DNA of 64,000 nucleotides from positions 1-64,000 of the forward strand of contig NZ_NFIN01000012.1 in assembly GCF_002161765.1 (NCBI RefSeq), written 5' to 3'. Both the position numbers and the translations under genes were made by a program. The DNA is from Bacteroides sp. An322 (lineage in GTDB: Bacteria > Bacteroidota > Bacteroidia > Bacteroidales > Bacteroidaceae). Under the pieces are notes generated by a model, which was not told where the DNA came from, did no database searches, and was given only the letters and a program-made list of their open reading frames with translations. Positions 17,397 through 25,871 of this stretch are shown here, one piece after another (within the stretch, counting starts at the first letter, position 1; every line of letters starts with the position of its first letter).

Positions 17397-18965
17397 ATGG
17401 CAGTAACAGATTTTATAGCAGCGATCGAACTGGGGTCAAGTAAAATCACAGGCATTGCAGGGAAGAAAAATGCCGATGGAAGCATTCAAATACTTGCATA
17501 CGCCAGTGAGCATTCTTCAGACTGTATAAAAAAAGGAATTATCTACAATCTGGACAAGACTACCCAATGCCTGACTTCGGTTATCCAACGCCTGGAAGAA
17601 CAATTGCAAGCATCTATTAAGAAAGTTTATGTGGGGATTGGTGGGCAATCACTCAGGAGCATTCGTAATTGTGAGACAAAGCAATTGAATGAGGAAGTGA
17701 AAATTTCACAAGCCTTGATTGATGAGTTGATGAAAAACAATCGTGAAATGGCATTGATAGACCAGGAAATCCTTGCTGTCGAGCCACAAGAATATAAAGT
17801 AGGAAATCAACTTACTACAGAACCAGTCGGTATCCCTACAGACCATATTGAAGGGCACTATGTGAATGTTATTGCACGCAATACATTGAAGAATAATATC
17901 CGCCAATGTTTCCGTCAAGCCGGATACGAGGTGGCAGACTATTTGCTTTCACCTTTGGTAACGGCTAATGTTGTATTGACTGAAAGTGAGAAACGTTCGG
18001 GATGTGCTTTAGTTGATTTCGGGGCTGATACAACTACTGTGTCTGTTTATAAGAACAATATTCTTCGTCACGTTGCGGTAATCCCTTTAGGAAGTAGCAA
18101 TATTACAAAAGACATAGCCAGTTTCCAGATTGAAGAAGAAGATGCGGAGCAATTAAAGTTGCACTATGCAAGTGCTTATACTGAATCGCTGGAGGAAGAA
18201 GATATCAATCAAGAATATGTTCTTGATGGGAAATGTGCTATCCGGGCAAGGAAACTGGAGGATATTGTAGAAGCACGTGTTATTGAAATTTTAGAGAATG
18301 CTTGGAATCAAATCAAGCTTTCTGGTTATGGAAGTGAATTACATGCCGGTATTGTCATTACCGGTGGGGCTTCCCGTTTACCAAACTTGTGTAAGGCATT
18401 TACCACTATTACTAAAATAGATAAAATTCGCATTGCCCCAATTGGGAATATAGAATTGAAAGACGAGGAACAATATGTTACTCCTAATGGCTCGCAAAAT
18501 ACATTGATAGGATTGCTTGCTGCAGGGAAAGATAATTGCTGTAAAATAGACCCTCACAAAAGTCAGTTGAGTTGGATTCAGCAGCAAGAGGAAGAAAACG
18601 AAGCTAAGAAAAAGGCGGAAGATGAGCGCAAGCGGAAAGAGGACGAAATAAAACGTCAAAAAGCGGAGGAAGAACGTAAGAAGCAATTGGAAGAAGAACG
18701 TATCCGTCAAGAACAGGAACGTGCCCAAAAACGTTTGCGCGATTGTGATGCATTGATTGTTGAAGCCCAACGTTTGGTAGAACGGAAGAAGTTTAAAGAA
18801 GCGTTGAATAAAATAGAAGAAGCACAAGCTATGAATATCGCTCAAAAGCAGGAAGAACTTGCAGCTTTGCGTGAAAAAGTTGTACAACTGAAAAAAGCGA
18901 ATAATCCGATTACTGTATGGCTTAATAAGCTGAAAGAAGGAGCGGATGACTTTATGAATGAATAA
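17397..18965 (+). CDS. ftsA: FtsA, actin-like division protein with extended coiled-coil tail
   Basis: FtsA tethers FtsZ to the membrane and activates septal synthesis. The actin fold is seen in AIELGSSKITGIAGKK (phosphate 1), VDFGADTTTVSVY (phosphate 2, about residues 203-215) and HAGIVITGGASRLPNL (adenosine site, about 317-332). At 522 residues it is about 100 longer than E. coli FtsA. The extra part (about 390-500) is a highly charged Glu/Lys/Arg helix resembling a coiled coil, followed by a short helical repeat. The end (NPITVWLNKLKEGADDFMNE) has the amphipathic character of the membrane-targeting helix. It lies 3 bases after ftsQ and 41 before ftsZ. Confidence 0.95.
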   Translation: MAVTDFIAAIELGSSKITGIAGKKNADGSIQILAYASEHSSDCIKKGIIYNLDKTTQCLTSVIQRLEEQLQASIKKVYVGIGGQSLRSIRNCETKQLNEEVKISQALIDELMKNNREMALIDQEILAVEPQEYKVGNQLTTEPVGIPTDHIEGHYVNVIARNTLKNNIRQCFRQAGYEVADYLLSPLVTANVVLTESEKRSGCALVDFGADTTTVSVYKNNILRHVAVIPLGSSNITKDIASFQIEEEDAEQLKLHYASAYTESLEEEDINQEYVLDGKCAIRARKLEDIVEARVIEILENAWNQIKLSGYGSELHAGIVITGGASRLPNLCKAFTTITKIDKIRIAPIGNIELKDEEQYVTPNGSQNTLIGLLAAGKDNCCKIDPHKSQLSWIQQQEEENEAKKKAEDERKRKEDEIKRQKAEEERKKQLEEERIRQEQERAQKRLRDCDALIVEAQRLVERKKFKEALNKIEEAQAMNIAQKQEELAALREKVVQLKKANNPITVWLNKLKEGADDFMNE

Positions 18966-19006
18966 AAAGAGAACAAAATTATTCACCGAACTAAATAAAA
19001 GGAACT

Positions 19007-20317
19007 ATGTCTGATGAAACAACAATGCCTTTCGATTTTTCGAATGGCGGAACACCCAGTATTATTAAAGTAATCGGTGTAGGAGGGGGAGGCGGAAACG
19101 CAGTCAACCACATGTACAGAGAAGGAATCCACGACGTGACATTCGTCGTATGCAATACAGATAACCAGGCACTTCGGAAATCGCCTGTTCCTGTGAAACT
19201 TCAATTAGGACGGGAAGGACTAGGAGCTGGAAATCGTCCCGCACGCGCTAAAGCTGCGGCTGAGGAAAGCATGGAAGACATTGAAAACATGCTGAATGAC
19301 GGATGTAAAATGGTCTTCATTACGGCTGGAATGGGTGGTGGAACCGGGACTGGAGCCGCTCCGATAATTGCCAAAACAGCTAAGGATATGGGCATCCTGA
19401 CCGTAGGTATCGTAACGATTCCGTTCCTCTTCGAAGGAAACAAGAAAATCGATCAGGCACTCGATGGTGTAGAAGAAATGAGTAAACACGTAGATGCCTT
19501 ATTGGTTATTAATAATGAGCGCCTGCGGGATGTATATTCCGACCTTAGCGTTATGAATGCATTTGCCAAAGCTGATGATACATTGTCTGTTGCGGCTAAG
19601 AGCATTGCTGAAATTATTACGATTGAAGGCATTATCAACCTCGACTTCAACGATGTGAAAACCGTGTTGAAAGACGGCGGAGTCGCCCTGATGAGTACCG
19701 GATACGGAGATGGGGAAGGACGTGTCACCCAAGCCATTAACGATGCCATGCACTCTCCTTTATTGAATAATAACGACATTTTTAACTCGAAGAAGATTCT
19801 GTTCAATATCTCGTATAGTACGAATAATGACCTGATGATGGAAGAGATGAATGAGGTACATGAGTTCATGAGTCGTTTCGGAGAAGATGTAGAGACCAAA
19901 TGGGGGCTTTACATCGACGATAGCTTGGAAGGGAAAGTCAAGTTCACTATCCTTGCTACAGGCTTCGGCATCAAGGACATCCCCGAAATGGACGATGCCC
20001 TGACCAAAAAGCATACGGCTGAGGAACTCAAACGCCGGGAAGAAGAAGAGCGCATCCGGCAAGCGAAAGAAAAACGTCGCGATGATATCTACCGTTCCGG
20101 ATTACAGAACGGGAAGAAAAAAGGCAACTATAAGATTTACATTTTCAAACAAGACGATTTGGATAATGATGATGTAATTAGTATGGTAGATGCCACACCG
20201 ACCTATAAGCGTTCGAAAACCGTGCTCGAAAGCATTCAGTTGCGCGCGTCTGCCAACGAGTCGCACACCGCCAATACATCGGTGAATGAGAGTGGTTCGA
20301 CAAAAATCATATTTTAA
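19007..20317 (+). CDS. ftsZ: FtsZ, tubulin-like division GTPase
   Basis: FtsZ polymerises with GTP into the Z-ring. The 436-residue protein contains IKVIGVGGGGGNAVNHM at about 20-36, the tubulin signature AGMGGGTGTGAAP at about 105-117, and the T7 loop NLDFNDVKTVL that completes the neighbour's active site. After about residue 330 there is a charged linker (ELKRREEEERIRQAKEKRRDD), longer than in short-tailed homologues, and the C-terminus ends STKIIF. It is the fifth gene of the division run and is followed 23 bases later by yqeY. Confidence 0.97.
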   Translation: MSDETTMPFDFSNGGTPSIIKVIGVGGGGGNAVNHMYREGIHDVTFVVCNTDNQALRKSPVPVKLQLGREGLGAGNRPARAKAAAEESMEDIENMLNDGCKMVFITAGMGGGTGTGAAPIIAKTAKDMGILTVGIVTIPFLFEGNKKIDQALDGVEEMSKHVDALLVINNERLRDVYSDLSVMNAFAKADDTLSVAAKSIAEIITIEGIINLDFNDVKTVLKDGGVALMSTGYGDGEGRVTQAINDAMHSPLLNNNDIFNSKKILFNISYSTNNDLMMEEMNEVHEFMSRFGEDVETKWGLYIDDSLEGKVKFTILATGFGIKDIPEMDDALTKKHTAEELKRREEEERIRQAKEKRRDDIYRSGLQNGKKKGNYKIYIFKQDDLDNDDVISMVDATPTYKRSKTVLESIQLRASANESHTANTSVNESGSTKIIF

Positions 20318-20340
20318 TAACCCTTTAAAACAATACGATT

Positions 20341-20790
20341 ATGGATTTATTTGAACAAATCAGCAACGATATTAAAGAAGCCATGAAGGCAAAAGATAAG
20401 GTGAGATTAGAAACCTTGCGCAACGTAAAGAAAGTGTTCCTCGAAGCGAAAACTGCTCCGGGAGCAAACGATACTCTGACCGATGATGCTGCCCTGAAAT
20501 TGATGCAGAAATTGGTGAAACAAGGAAAAGACTCTGCCGAGAGCTACATTCAGGCAGGACGTCCCGAATTGGCGGAAGCGGAAATGGCGCAAGTGCATGT
20601 CATTGAAGCTTATCTTCCCAAACAACTTTCACCTGAGGAACTGGAAGTTAAATTGAAAGATATCATTAGCCGTGTAGGTGCCACTAGCGGTAAAGATATG
20701 GGGAAAGTGATGGGAGTAGCCACCAAAGAATTGGCAGGACTTGCTGAAGGTCGTGCAATTTCAGCTAAAGTAAAAGAATTGTTAGGTTAA
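20341..20790 (+). CDS. YqeY-like protein (GatB/YqeY domain)
   Basis: A 149-residue protein with the YqeY fold: an N-terminal helical part (DLFEQISNDIKEAMKAKDKVRLETLRNV) and a C-terminal domain related to the tRNA-binding tail of GatB (YLPKQLSPEELEVKL, then GKVMGVATKELAGLAEGRAISAKVKELL). The molecular role of stand-alone YqeY is not established; a link to tRNA-dependent amidation is suggested by homology only. It follows ftsZ by 23 bases and probably shares its transcript. Confidence 0.9.
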   Translation: MDLFEQISNDIKEAMKAKDKVRLETLRNVKKVFLEAKTAPGANDTLTDDAALKLMQKLVKQGKDSAESYIQAGRPELAEAEMAQVHVIEAYLPKQLSPEELEVKLKDIISRVGATSGKDMGKVMGVATKELAGLAEGRAISAKVKELLG

Positions 20791-20801
20791 GACTTCAGAT
20801 T

Positions 20802-20898
20802 TTTCATTTTTTGTCATCCTAAACGTTGAAGGATCTCGAATACACAAACTGATGTACACGAGATCCTTCGCTTTACTCCCTTAGAAGACAAAATGAAA
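20802..20898. repeat. nested palindromic element / terminator after yqeY
   Basis: Outer arms TTTCATTTTTTGTC (20802-20815) and GACAAAATGAAA (20887-20898) enclose perfect inner arms GAAGGATCTCG (20828-20838) and CGAGATCCTTC (20859-20869). It starts 12 bases after the yqeY stop, so it can end that transcript. The GTCATCCT-AAC-GGATCTCG wording is shared with the element at 27042-27117, so both belong to one dispersed family. Confidence 0.65.
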
Positions 20899-20936
20899 GA
20901 CTGTTTCTATTTTGAAACACCCTCTTTATTATTAAT

Positions 20937-20958
20937 AGTGGTGCCACTAGGAGTTGAA
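20937..20958 (-). other. degenerate copy of the tRNA-Phe 3' end (attachment-site-like)
   Basis: Read on the minus strand, these 22 bases match the T-arm/acceptor end of the tRNA-Phe gene at 21564-21585 in 19 of 22 positions, in the same orientation. A repeat of a tRNA 3' end downstream of the tRNA is the usual footprint of site-specific integration. The three differences suggest an old event. The 20899-21018 stretch around it has no gene. Confidence 0.45.
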
Positions 20959-21018
20959 TATTTATCCAAGCGGCTGAATATCTTTGATTTATGAATCAGT
21001 AAGTAGTATAATTCCCCA

Positions 21019-21216
21019 CTATTGATTCAGTGGATTGTTGCAGCGTTCTGCGACAGATTGCGTGGAGGTTTCCTGTTGCAAGGATACGCTTTTATCCTCA
21101 AAGTCGTGCAAGTCTTCGTAGGCATTTTCTCCTTTGATTCTTTCAAGCTCGTCTTGAAAACGTTCCCATGCCATTAAATCCTCGTGCCAACTTTCAAATT
21201 CTTCCAAATCGTCCAT
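21019..21216 (-). CDS. small acidic hypothetical protein
   Basis: A 65-residue frame rich in Asp/Glu and Trp at the start (DDLEEFESWHEDLMAWERFQDELERI), with no signal peptide or membrane helix and no family I recognise. It lies 6 bases downstream of the winged-helix fragment on the same strand, so both may belong to one decayed element between tRNA-Phe and its repeat. It may not be expressed. Confidence 0.4.
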   Translation of the reverse strand: MDDLEEFESWHEDLMAWERFQDELERIKGENAYEDLHDFEDKSVSLQQETSTQSVAERCNNPLNQ

Positions 21217-21222
21217 AATCCT

Positions 21223-21465
21223 TTATTCTATAATTTGCCAATATCCTTGCTTCCTGCCTCCTATACGTTTCAGTAAGCCAAGCTCTTGAAGGCGGGAAAG
21301 ATTGTGAATGATACCTCCCATTGTCGCATCAGGAATCTTTTCACATAATTCTTTTCGTGTGGCATTGGGGTGTTCATTCAGATAGACCAATATAGCTTGT
21401 TGTTGCTCCGTTAGCTTTTGTATGGTCTTTTGGGTAGTGTTTAACGTAATCTTCCAAATATTCAA
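21223..21465 (-). pseudogene. winged-helix fragment, probably the C-terminus of an AlbA/RecG-like ATP-binding protein
   Basis: The frame encodes about 80 residues starting with a possible TTG: a Thr/Gln-rich linker (TLNTTQKTIQKLTEQQQ), then a winged helix (AILVYLNEHPNATRKELCEKI, GGIIHNLSRLQELGLLKRIGG, ending GYWQIIE). This matches my memory of the tail of large Bacteroidales ATP-binding/AlbA_2 (RecG-like) putative regulators, whose catalytic and ATPase parts are missing here. In-frame coding continues upstream only to a TAG at 21502-21504. I therefore read it as a remnant. A free-standing small DNA-binding protein is the alternative. Confidence 0.55.
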
Positions 21466-21565
21466 ACTGAGCCGTTTAAAATCTGTGCCTTTAAACTGCC
21501 GCTAAAATAAGGGGTAAAAACAATAAAAAAGAGAGCTACATCGCTGTAACTCTCTGACTTTCAAG

Positions 21566-21638
21566 TGGTGCCACCAGGAATCGAACCGGGGACACAAGGA
21601 TTTTCAGTCCTTTGCTCTACCAACTGAGCTATGGCACC
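21566..21638 (-). tRNA. tRNA-Phe (GAA)
   Basis: The minus strand folds as a cloverleaf of 73 bases: acceptor GGTGCCA/TGGCACC, D-arm AGCTCAGTTGGTAGAGC, anticodon arm AGGACTGAAAATCCT with anticodon GAA, T-loop TTCGATT, discriminator A. CCA is not encoded (ACTT follows). The T-stem as read, CCCGG/CCTGG, has one C-T mismatch at its centre. It is preceded by a consensus promoter. Confidence 0.95.
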
Positions 21639-21671
21639 AACTTTACAATCGTTGGTTCTTGATTGCGGGTG

Positions 21672-21702
21672 CAAAGGTAGGCAAAGTTTTTGAATCTGCA
21701 AA
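21672..21702 (-). promoter_or_regulatory. consensus Bacteroidetes promoter for tRNA-Phe
   Basis: On the minus strand TTTG (21702-21699), 19 bases, then TACCTTTG (21679-21672): an exact match to TTTG-N19-TAnnTTTG. Transcription would start about 25-30 bases before the tRNA 5' end. Confidence 0.85.
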
Positions 21703-21843
21703 TTATTTTGAAACTTTTTTATCAAAAGTGCAGAAATAACCGGCAATAACCGGAAAAGCAACAGGACAAACGTTTTTTTTGTGTATCTTCGGTCAAAATT
21801 GACAAGAAAGAACAACGATGTGTGCAACTAAAATCAATAGACA

Positions 21844-23379
21844 ATGAAGAAAATATATCCGAAAGAATGGTTGGAATTGCATCCTTATCAAATTGTGGAC
21901 GAAGTAGACCGCTATTACACCGATGTAGCCAATCAGATTTACCAAGTACTGAACACGCCTTTAGCAGACGGAATGTTTGAGGAGAAGGATGCCCGCTATT
22001 TTAGCCTTTGCCTGACAGCCTGGTTTGAGGATGTCATCAGCCAAGTAGGAATTTGGACTACTTTTACAGCAGCGTGTAAGAAACGTTACGGGAACTGGCT
22101 TCCCTTTTATCCGCTGGATGAAAATTATTACCCCGATGAAATTAATGTCGAAGACATACGCTTTCTGTTATGGCATCATATACAGTTCTCTTCCCGAGAT
22201 GAAGGACGTATTATTAATCCCGAAAATCCGGGAATAGAACTCATCGCGAATGAACTTTACTGCATATTGGATGAGATTTATGAAACAGCACCCGAAAATG
22301 AACGGCTTTGGCAATTTATGCATCCCGAGGGAAAAGGAGGATGGGACAGTTTCGAGAAGTATCGTTTAGTATTGCAATGGTTTCATTATGGCTCTTATTT
22401 CAATATCGAAAACCAAGAGCAATATGAGGATGAATTAGAAGAAATAACAAGCGATTTAAGCGAGGATTGGCAAGGGAAGAAGAACTTGCTCGTATATAAC
22501 ACCTATACAGCCTTGATGTTGCAAGGGCGCAGAGGACCTTTATCATTCACTTCTTGCGAATGGCTGGCATTGTGGGCTGAACAGAACAACGGTCCGCAAG
22601 AATGGCGTTCGACAAAGGAGTATATAGAAAGTTTCTTCTTGCTTACAGGGGAAGATGACGGTTTCTTGTATTTACAGGACCTATGCGGTAATGATGAAGT
22701 GTATCGAGTTGCTAAGGAATCTTTCGACTTGAGTTCTATCAAAGACAGGCAAGTGGGTGAATCAGTTGCTCTCTGCACCTTGCTGCATTATGGAAAAGTG
22801 TGGAATCAAATAGGTATAATGAGTCTGTTGCCGTCATTGAATAATGACATAAAGCAAGCTGTAGAAAGCCTGCGTGACAAAAAAGAACATCGGAACGAAA
22901 AGGCTGTGTATGAAGACTTCATACGAGCAACCGGCGGAAAGCCTTTTTATTTCTGCAAATCCCGAAAAGAAATGATTGGTTTCCTGACTCATGAGATGAA
23001 ATACCGTACGGCTGAAGGATTGAAGTTGCCTTCAATAAGAGCAAAGCATGGATTGATCTTGATGGCAAGTCCTCGTACGGGGCTGTACATACAAACCCAG
23101 TTATGCGAATGTGTCAAGTCGCCCGACAATCCGTTTTACGATGCAAAAGCCGCTGCTCAAAAAGCGCTTTCTTTCTTACTTAGCCCGGACGTGATTCCAT
23201 ACGACTTGAGTTGCATGTTGCAAGACAGGGGCATGCTACCGGATGCGATGCTGAACAGCTTGAAAGGAGAAGAGTACGGACGGAAATTCTTACAACAAAA
23301 CGCGCACTTTCTGACAGATTATTTCTTCCACCGTTGCCGGGAGAAAGATTATGATGAATGCTCTTTTATGCTTCGATAG
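21844..23379 (+). CDS. DUF3843-like conserved Bacteroidales protein
   Basis: A 511-residue soluble protein beginning KKIYPKEWLELHPYQ, which I associate with the DUF3843 family of Bacteroidales; the function is unknown. There is no signal peptide or membrane helix. It is rich in Trp, Tyr and acidic residues (ARYFSLCLTAWFEDVISQVG, LLWHHIQFSSRDEGRIINPENPG), and I see no nucleotide-binding or metal motif. It stands alone between the tRNA and a small lipoprotein gene. A TATCTTCG at 21784-21791 is close to the -7 consensus, so it probably has its own promoter. Confidence 0.65.
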   Translation: MKKIYPKEWLELHPYQIVDEVDRYYTDVANQIYQVLNTPLADGMFEEKDARYFSLCLTAWFEDVISQVGIWTTFTAACKKRYGNWLPFYPLDENYYPDEINVEDIRFLLWHHIQFSSRDEGRIINPENPGIELIANELYCILDEIYETAPENERLWQFMHPEGKGGWDSFEKYRLVLQWFHYGSYFNIENQEQYEDELEEITSDLSEDWQGKKNLLVYNTYTALMLQGRRGPLSFTSCEWLALWAEQNNGPQEWRSTKEYIESFFLLTGEDDGFLYLQDLCGNDEVYRVAKESFDLSSIKDRQVGESVALCTLLHYGKVWNQIGIMSLLPSLNNDIKQAVESLRDKKEHRNEKAVYEDFIRATGGKPFYFCKSRKEMIGFLTHEMKYRTAEGLKLPSIRAKHGLILMASPRTGLYIQTQLCECVKSPDNPFYDAKAAAQKALSFLLSPDVIPYDLSCMLQDRGMLPDAMLNSLKGEEYGRKFLQQNAHFLTDYFFHRCREKDYDECSFMLR

Positions 23380-23428
23380 CATTTTTCTATTGCATATTTT
23401 TGTCCTGCTTCTCGTATAGTAGAGAGAT

Positions 23429-23959
23429 ATGATTTGGAGTTATATTAAATATATTGCGGTTATAGTAGTGATGCTGATGCTGTCTTGCGCAGGTCGTGAG
23501 AAGAACCCTCATGCTGATGAAAAAATTCCGCAGGTTGTGCTTAGTAATAAAGAGATTGTCCGTAATTGGTTATCCTCTATACAACAATCAGGCATTCCTT
23601 CTTATTATGGTGGTGCTTATGTGGAGAATGAAATGCTGTATATTTGGGTGACTTCCAATTCATACGCCGTACAAGAAGATATTTGGCAACGGTGTAAAAC
23701 CAAAAATGGAATCATCATCAAGCCATACGCGAACAGTATGGCTATGTTAGTGGGGCTGATGAAAACTTTAGATTCATTAATCGTAGCTGATAATCATACT
23801 GAAATTAAGTGGTATGGCCATGCGTTAGACGAAAGGCATAATCGGATAATTATCAAATTAGGAGATGTTTCGAATGAGAATATATTGCGGTTTAAAAAAC
23901 ACATTTTAGACTCTCCTTATTTCAAATATGAGAAAGGTGAGGAAGCAATTCTTTTTTAG
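23429..23959 (+). CDS. small hypothetical lipoprotein
   Basis: A 176-residue protein with a lipoprotein signal (VIVVMLMLSCAGREKN, Cys at about 20). The mature part is small and alpha/beta-like (YYGGAYVENEMLYIWVTSNSYAVQEDIW, HALDERHNRIIIKLGDV), with no family I can name. It lies 49 bases after the DUF3843-like gene and ends before a strong bidirectional hairpin. A periplasmic or outer-membrane location is likely. Confidence 0.6.
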   Translation: MIWSYIKYIAVIVVMLMLSCAGREKNPHADEKIPQVVLSNKEIVRNWLSSIQQSGIPSYYGGAYVENEMLYIWVTSNSYAVQEDIWQRCKTKNGIIIKPYANSMAMLVGLMKTLDSLIVADNHTEIKWYGHALDERHNRIIIKLGDVSNENILRFKKHILDSPYFKYEKGEEAILF

Positions 23960-23968
23960 TTTGCATTT

Positions 23969-24023
23969 AAATGAAATAGGACACAAAAGCACTCTCTATG
24001 TGCTTTTGTGTCCTATTTCATTT
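23969..24023. terminator. bidirectional terminator between the lipoprotein gene and thiL
   Basis: A perfect 23-bp inverted repeat (arms 23969-23991 and 24001-24023, 9-base loop) with A-rich and T-rich flanks ends two converging genes. Its right arm touches the thiL stop codon. Confidence 0.85.
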
Positions 24024-25057
24024 TACTTCAGCGGATTCCAGCCTTGAGCTTTCAGTTCCAGTTCGGTTCCGTCACGGGTAATCAGGGCACAACCCAATTC
24101 GGGTTTCGTGATATAACCGATTACTTTTACGCCTTCTATTTGCAACACCTGCTCGTGCATCGGAAGGGGGACGGTGAAGAGCAGTTCGTAATCTTCGCCT
24201 CCGTTCAGGGCGCAAGTGGAAAGGTTCATGTTGAACTCTTCTGCCATAACGGCGGTTTGGTAATCAATCGGAATACGTTCTTCATATACCCGGCATCCCG
24301 TCTTGCTTTGCGAACAAATGTGCATCAGTTCTGAAGAAAGCCCGTCCGAAATATCCATCATTGCCGTAGGCTTGATTCCCGCCTTAGCCAGACTTTCAAT
24401 GATATCCCGGCGTGCTTCCGGCTTTAAGATACGTTCCAATAGGTATTCTTTGCCGGCAAAGTCGGGCTGAACGTCTTTTTCTCCTTGGAATACCGCTTTC
24501 TCGCGTTCCAATAATTGAAGTCCCATATAGGCGGCACCCAAGTCGCCCGATACGCAAATCAAGTCGGTTTCTTTCGCTCCGTTCCGATAAACCACTTGGT
24601 CTTTATCCGCTTCGCCGATGCAAGTAATGGAAATGGCAAGACCGGTTACTGAAGAAGTGGTGTCTCCTCCTACAATGTCCACATGATGCTGCTGGCAAGC
24701 CAGTTTCACACCGTCATAGAAGTCTTCTAAATCTTCGATGCAGAAACGTTTCGATACCGCTAAGGATACGGTAATCTGCTTGGGCATTCCGTTCATGGCA
24801 TAGATATCCGAGAAGTTTACCATTGCCGATTTGTACCCCAAGTGCTTGAGTGGAGTATACACTAAGTCGAAATGTACGCCTTCCATCAATAGGTCGGTGG
24901 TGACCAATACTTGCTTATCCGGGTAAGAAAGAACAGCTGCATCATCACCTATGCCATACACCGACTCTTTATTTTCCAATTTAATATCTTCCGTCAGGTG
25001 TTTGATTAAGCCAAATTCGCCTAACGTGGCTATTTCGGTTCTGTTTCCTTCGTGCAT
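24023..25057 (-). CDS. thiL: ThiL, thiamine-monophosphate kinase
   Basis: ThiL phosphorylates thiamine monophosphate to the pyrophosphate cofactor with ATP. The 344-residue protein has the PurM-like layout: GLIKHLTEDI and GIGDDAAVLSYPDKQVLVTTDLLMEGVHFD (metal-binding GDDAAV at about 41-46), VGGDTTSS (about 123-130), and MMDISDGLSSELMHI (about 232-246) with NGGEDYELLF near 284-293. It is the last gene of the sppA-lpxK-punA-thiL operon, 4 bases after punA, so the grouping is not by pathway. No TPP riboswitch is expected within the operon and none was seen. Confidence 0.95.
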   Translation of the reverse strand: MHEGNRTEIATLGEFGLIKHLTEDIKLENKESVYGIGDDAAVLSYPDKQVLVTTDLLMEGVHFDLVYTPLKHLGYKSAMVNFSDIYAMNGMPKQITVSLAVSKRFCIEDLEDFYDGVKLACQQHHVDIVGGDTTSSVTGLAISITCIGEADKDQVVYRNGAKETDLICVSGDLGAAYMGLQLLEREKAVFQGEKDVQPDFAGKEYLLERILKPEARRDIIESLAKAGIKPTAMMDISDGLSSELMHICSQSKTGCRVYEERIPIDYQTAVMAEEFNMNLSTCALNGGEDYELLFTVPLPMHEQVLQIEGVKVIGYITKPELGCALITRDGTELELKAQGWNPLK

Positions 25058-25061
25058 GGTT

Positions 25062-25871
25062 TTACGCTCTGTTAATCAATTCTTTCATAATGGTAGTCAT
25101 ACGCGGTTGAGCGGCATCGGCTGCCTTTTGCACTTCTTCGTGTGATACTTCTACGATTTGCCCTTCTATGCCCAAATCAGTAATGACCGATATACCGAAT
25201 ACCTTAATGCCACAATGGTTGGCAACAATCACTTCAGGTACGGTCGACATACCTACGGCATCACCGCCCAAGATATGGAACATCTTGTATTCAGCCGGAG
25301 TTTCGAACGTAGGTCCTTGCGTGCCTACATAGACGCCTTGCTGCACCTTGATGCCTTTTTCCTTTGCGATTTCCAGTGCTTTAGCGATTAATTCTCTTGA
25401 ATAAGCTTCGCTCATGTCCGGGAAGCGCGGTCCGTAATCGATGTTCTTTCCGCGCAACGGATGTTCGGGGAAGAGGTTGATATGGTCGGTGATAATCATC
25501 AGGTCACCTATCTCGAAGTTCGGGTTCATGCCTCCGGCTGCATTTGACACGAAAAGTGTCTTGATGCCCAATTCACGCATCACACGTACCGGGAAGGTCA
25601 CTTGTTGCATGGAATAACCTTCATAAAAGTGGAAACGTCCTTGCATAGCCAAGATGTCTTTACCACCCAACTTGCCGAATATCAGTTTCCCGCTATGCCC
25701 TTCTACCGTTGAAAGAGGAAAGTTGGGGATATCTTTGTAGCTTATTTCGTATTTATCTGTAATTTCATGCACTAAGCTTCCCAAACCGGTTCCCAATATA
25801 ATGGCGGTTTCGGGATGAGTCTGCATTTTAGCCTTCAGAAAGGCTGCTGTTTCTTGAATTTTCTCTAACAT
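25062..25871 (-). CDS. punA: purine nucleoside phosphorylase I (inosine/guanosine type)
   Basis: This 269-residue enzyme splits inosine and guanosine with phosphate in purine salvage. Family motifs are ILGTGLGSLV (phosphate-binding loop, about 25-34), EGHSGKLIFG, VSNAAGGMNP (about 108-117), ITDHINLFPEHPLRG and VGMSTVPEVIVANHCGIKVFG with Glu and Asn base contacts. It starts inside lpxK (44-base overlap), which suggests coupled translation, and ends 4 bases before thiL. Confidence 0.93.
   Translation of the reverse strand: MLEKIQETAAFLKAKMQTHPETAIILGTGLGSLVHEITDKYEISYKDIPNFPLSTVEGHSGKLIFGKLGGKDILAMQGRFHFYEGYSMQQVTFPVRVMRELGIKTLFVSNAAGGMNPNFEIGDLMIITDHINLFPEHPLRGKNIDYGPRFPDMSEAYSRELIAKALEIAKEKGIKVQQGVYVGTQGPTFETPAEYKMFHILGGDAVGMSTVPEVIVANHCGIKVFGISVITDLGIEGQIVEVSHEEVQKAADAAQPRMTTIMKELINRA

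Noticed and set aside
21561-21827. 88-codon frame across the tRNA-Phe gene
   Set aside because: It is the read-through of the tRNA and its promoter; the residues GAIAQLVEQRTENPC are the usual tRNA artefact.
24023-25057. TPP riboswitch for thiL
   Set aside because: thiL follows punA by 4 bases within an operon of unrelated genes; there is no leader space.
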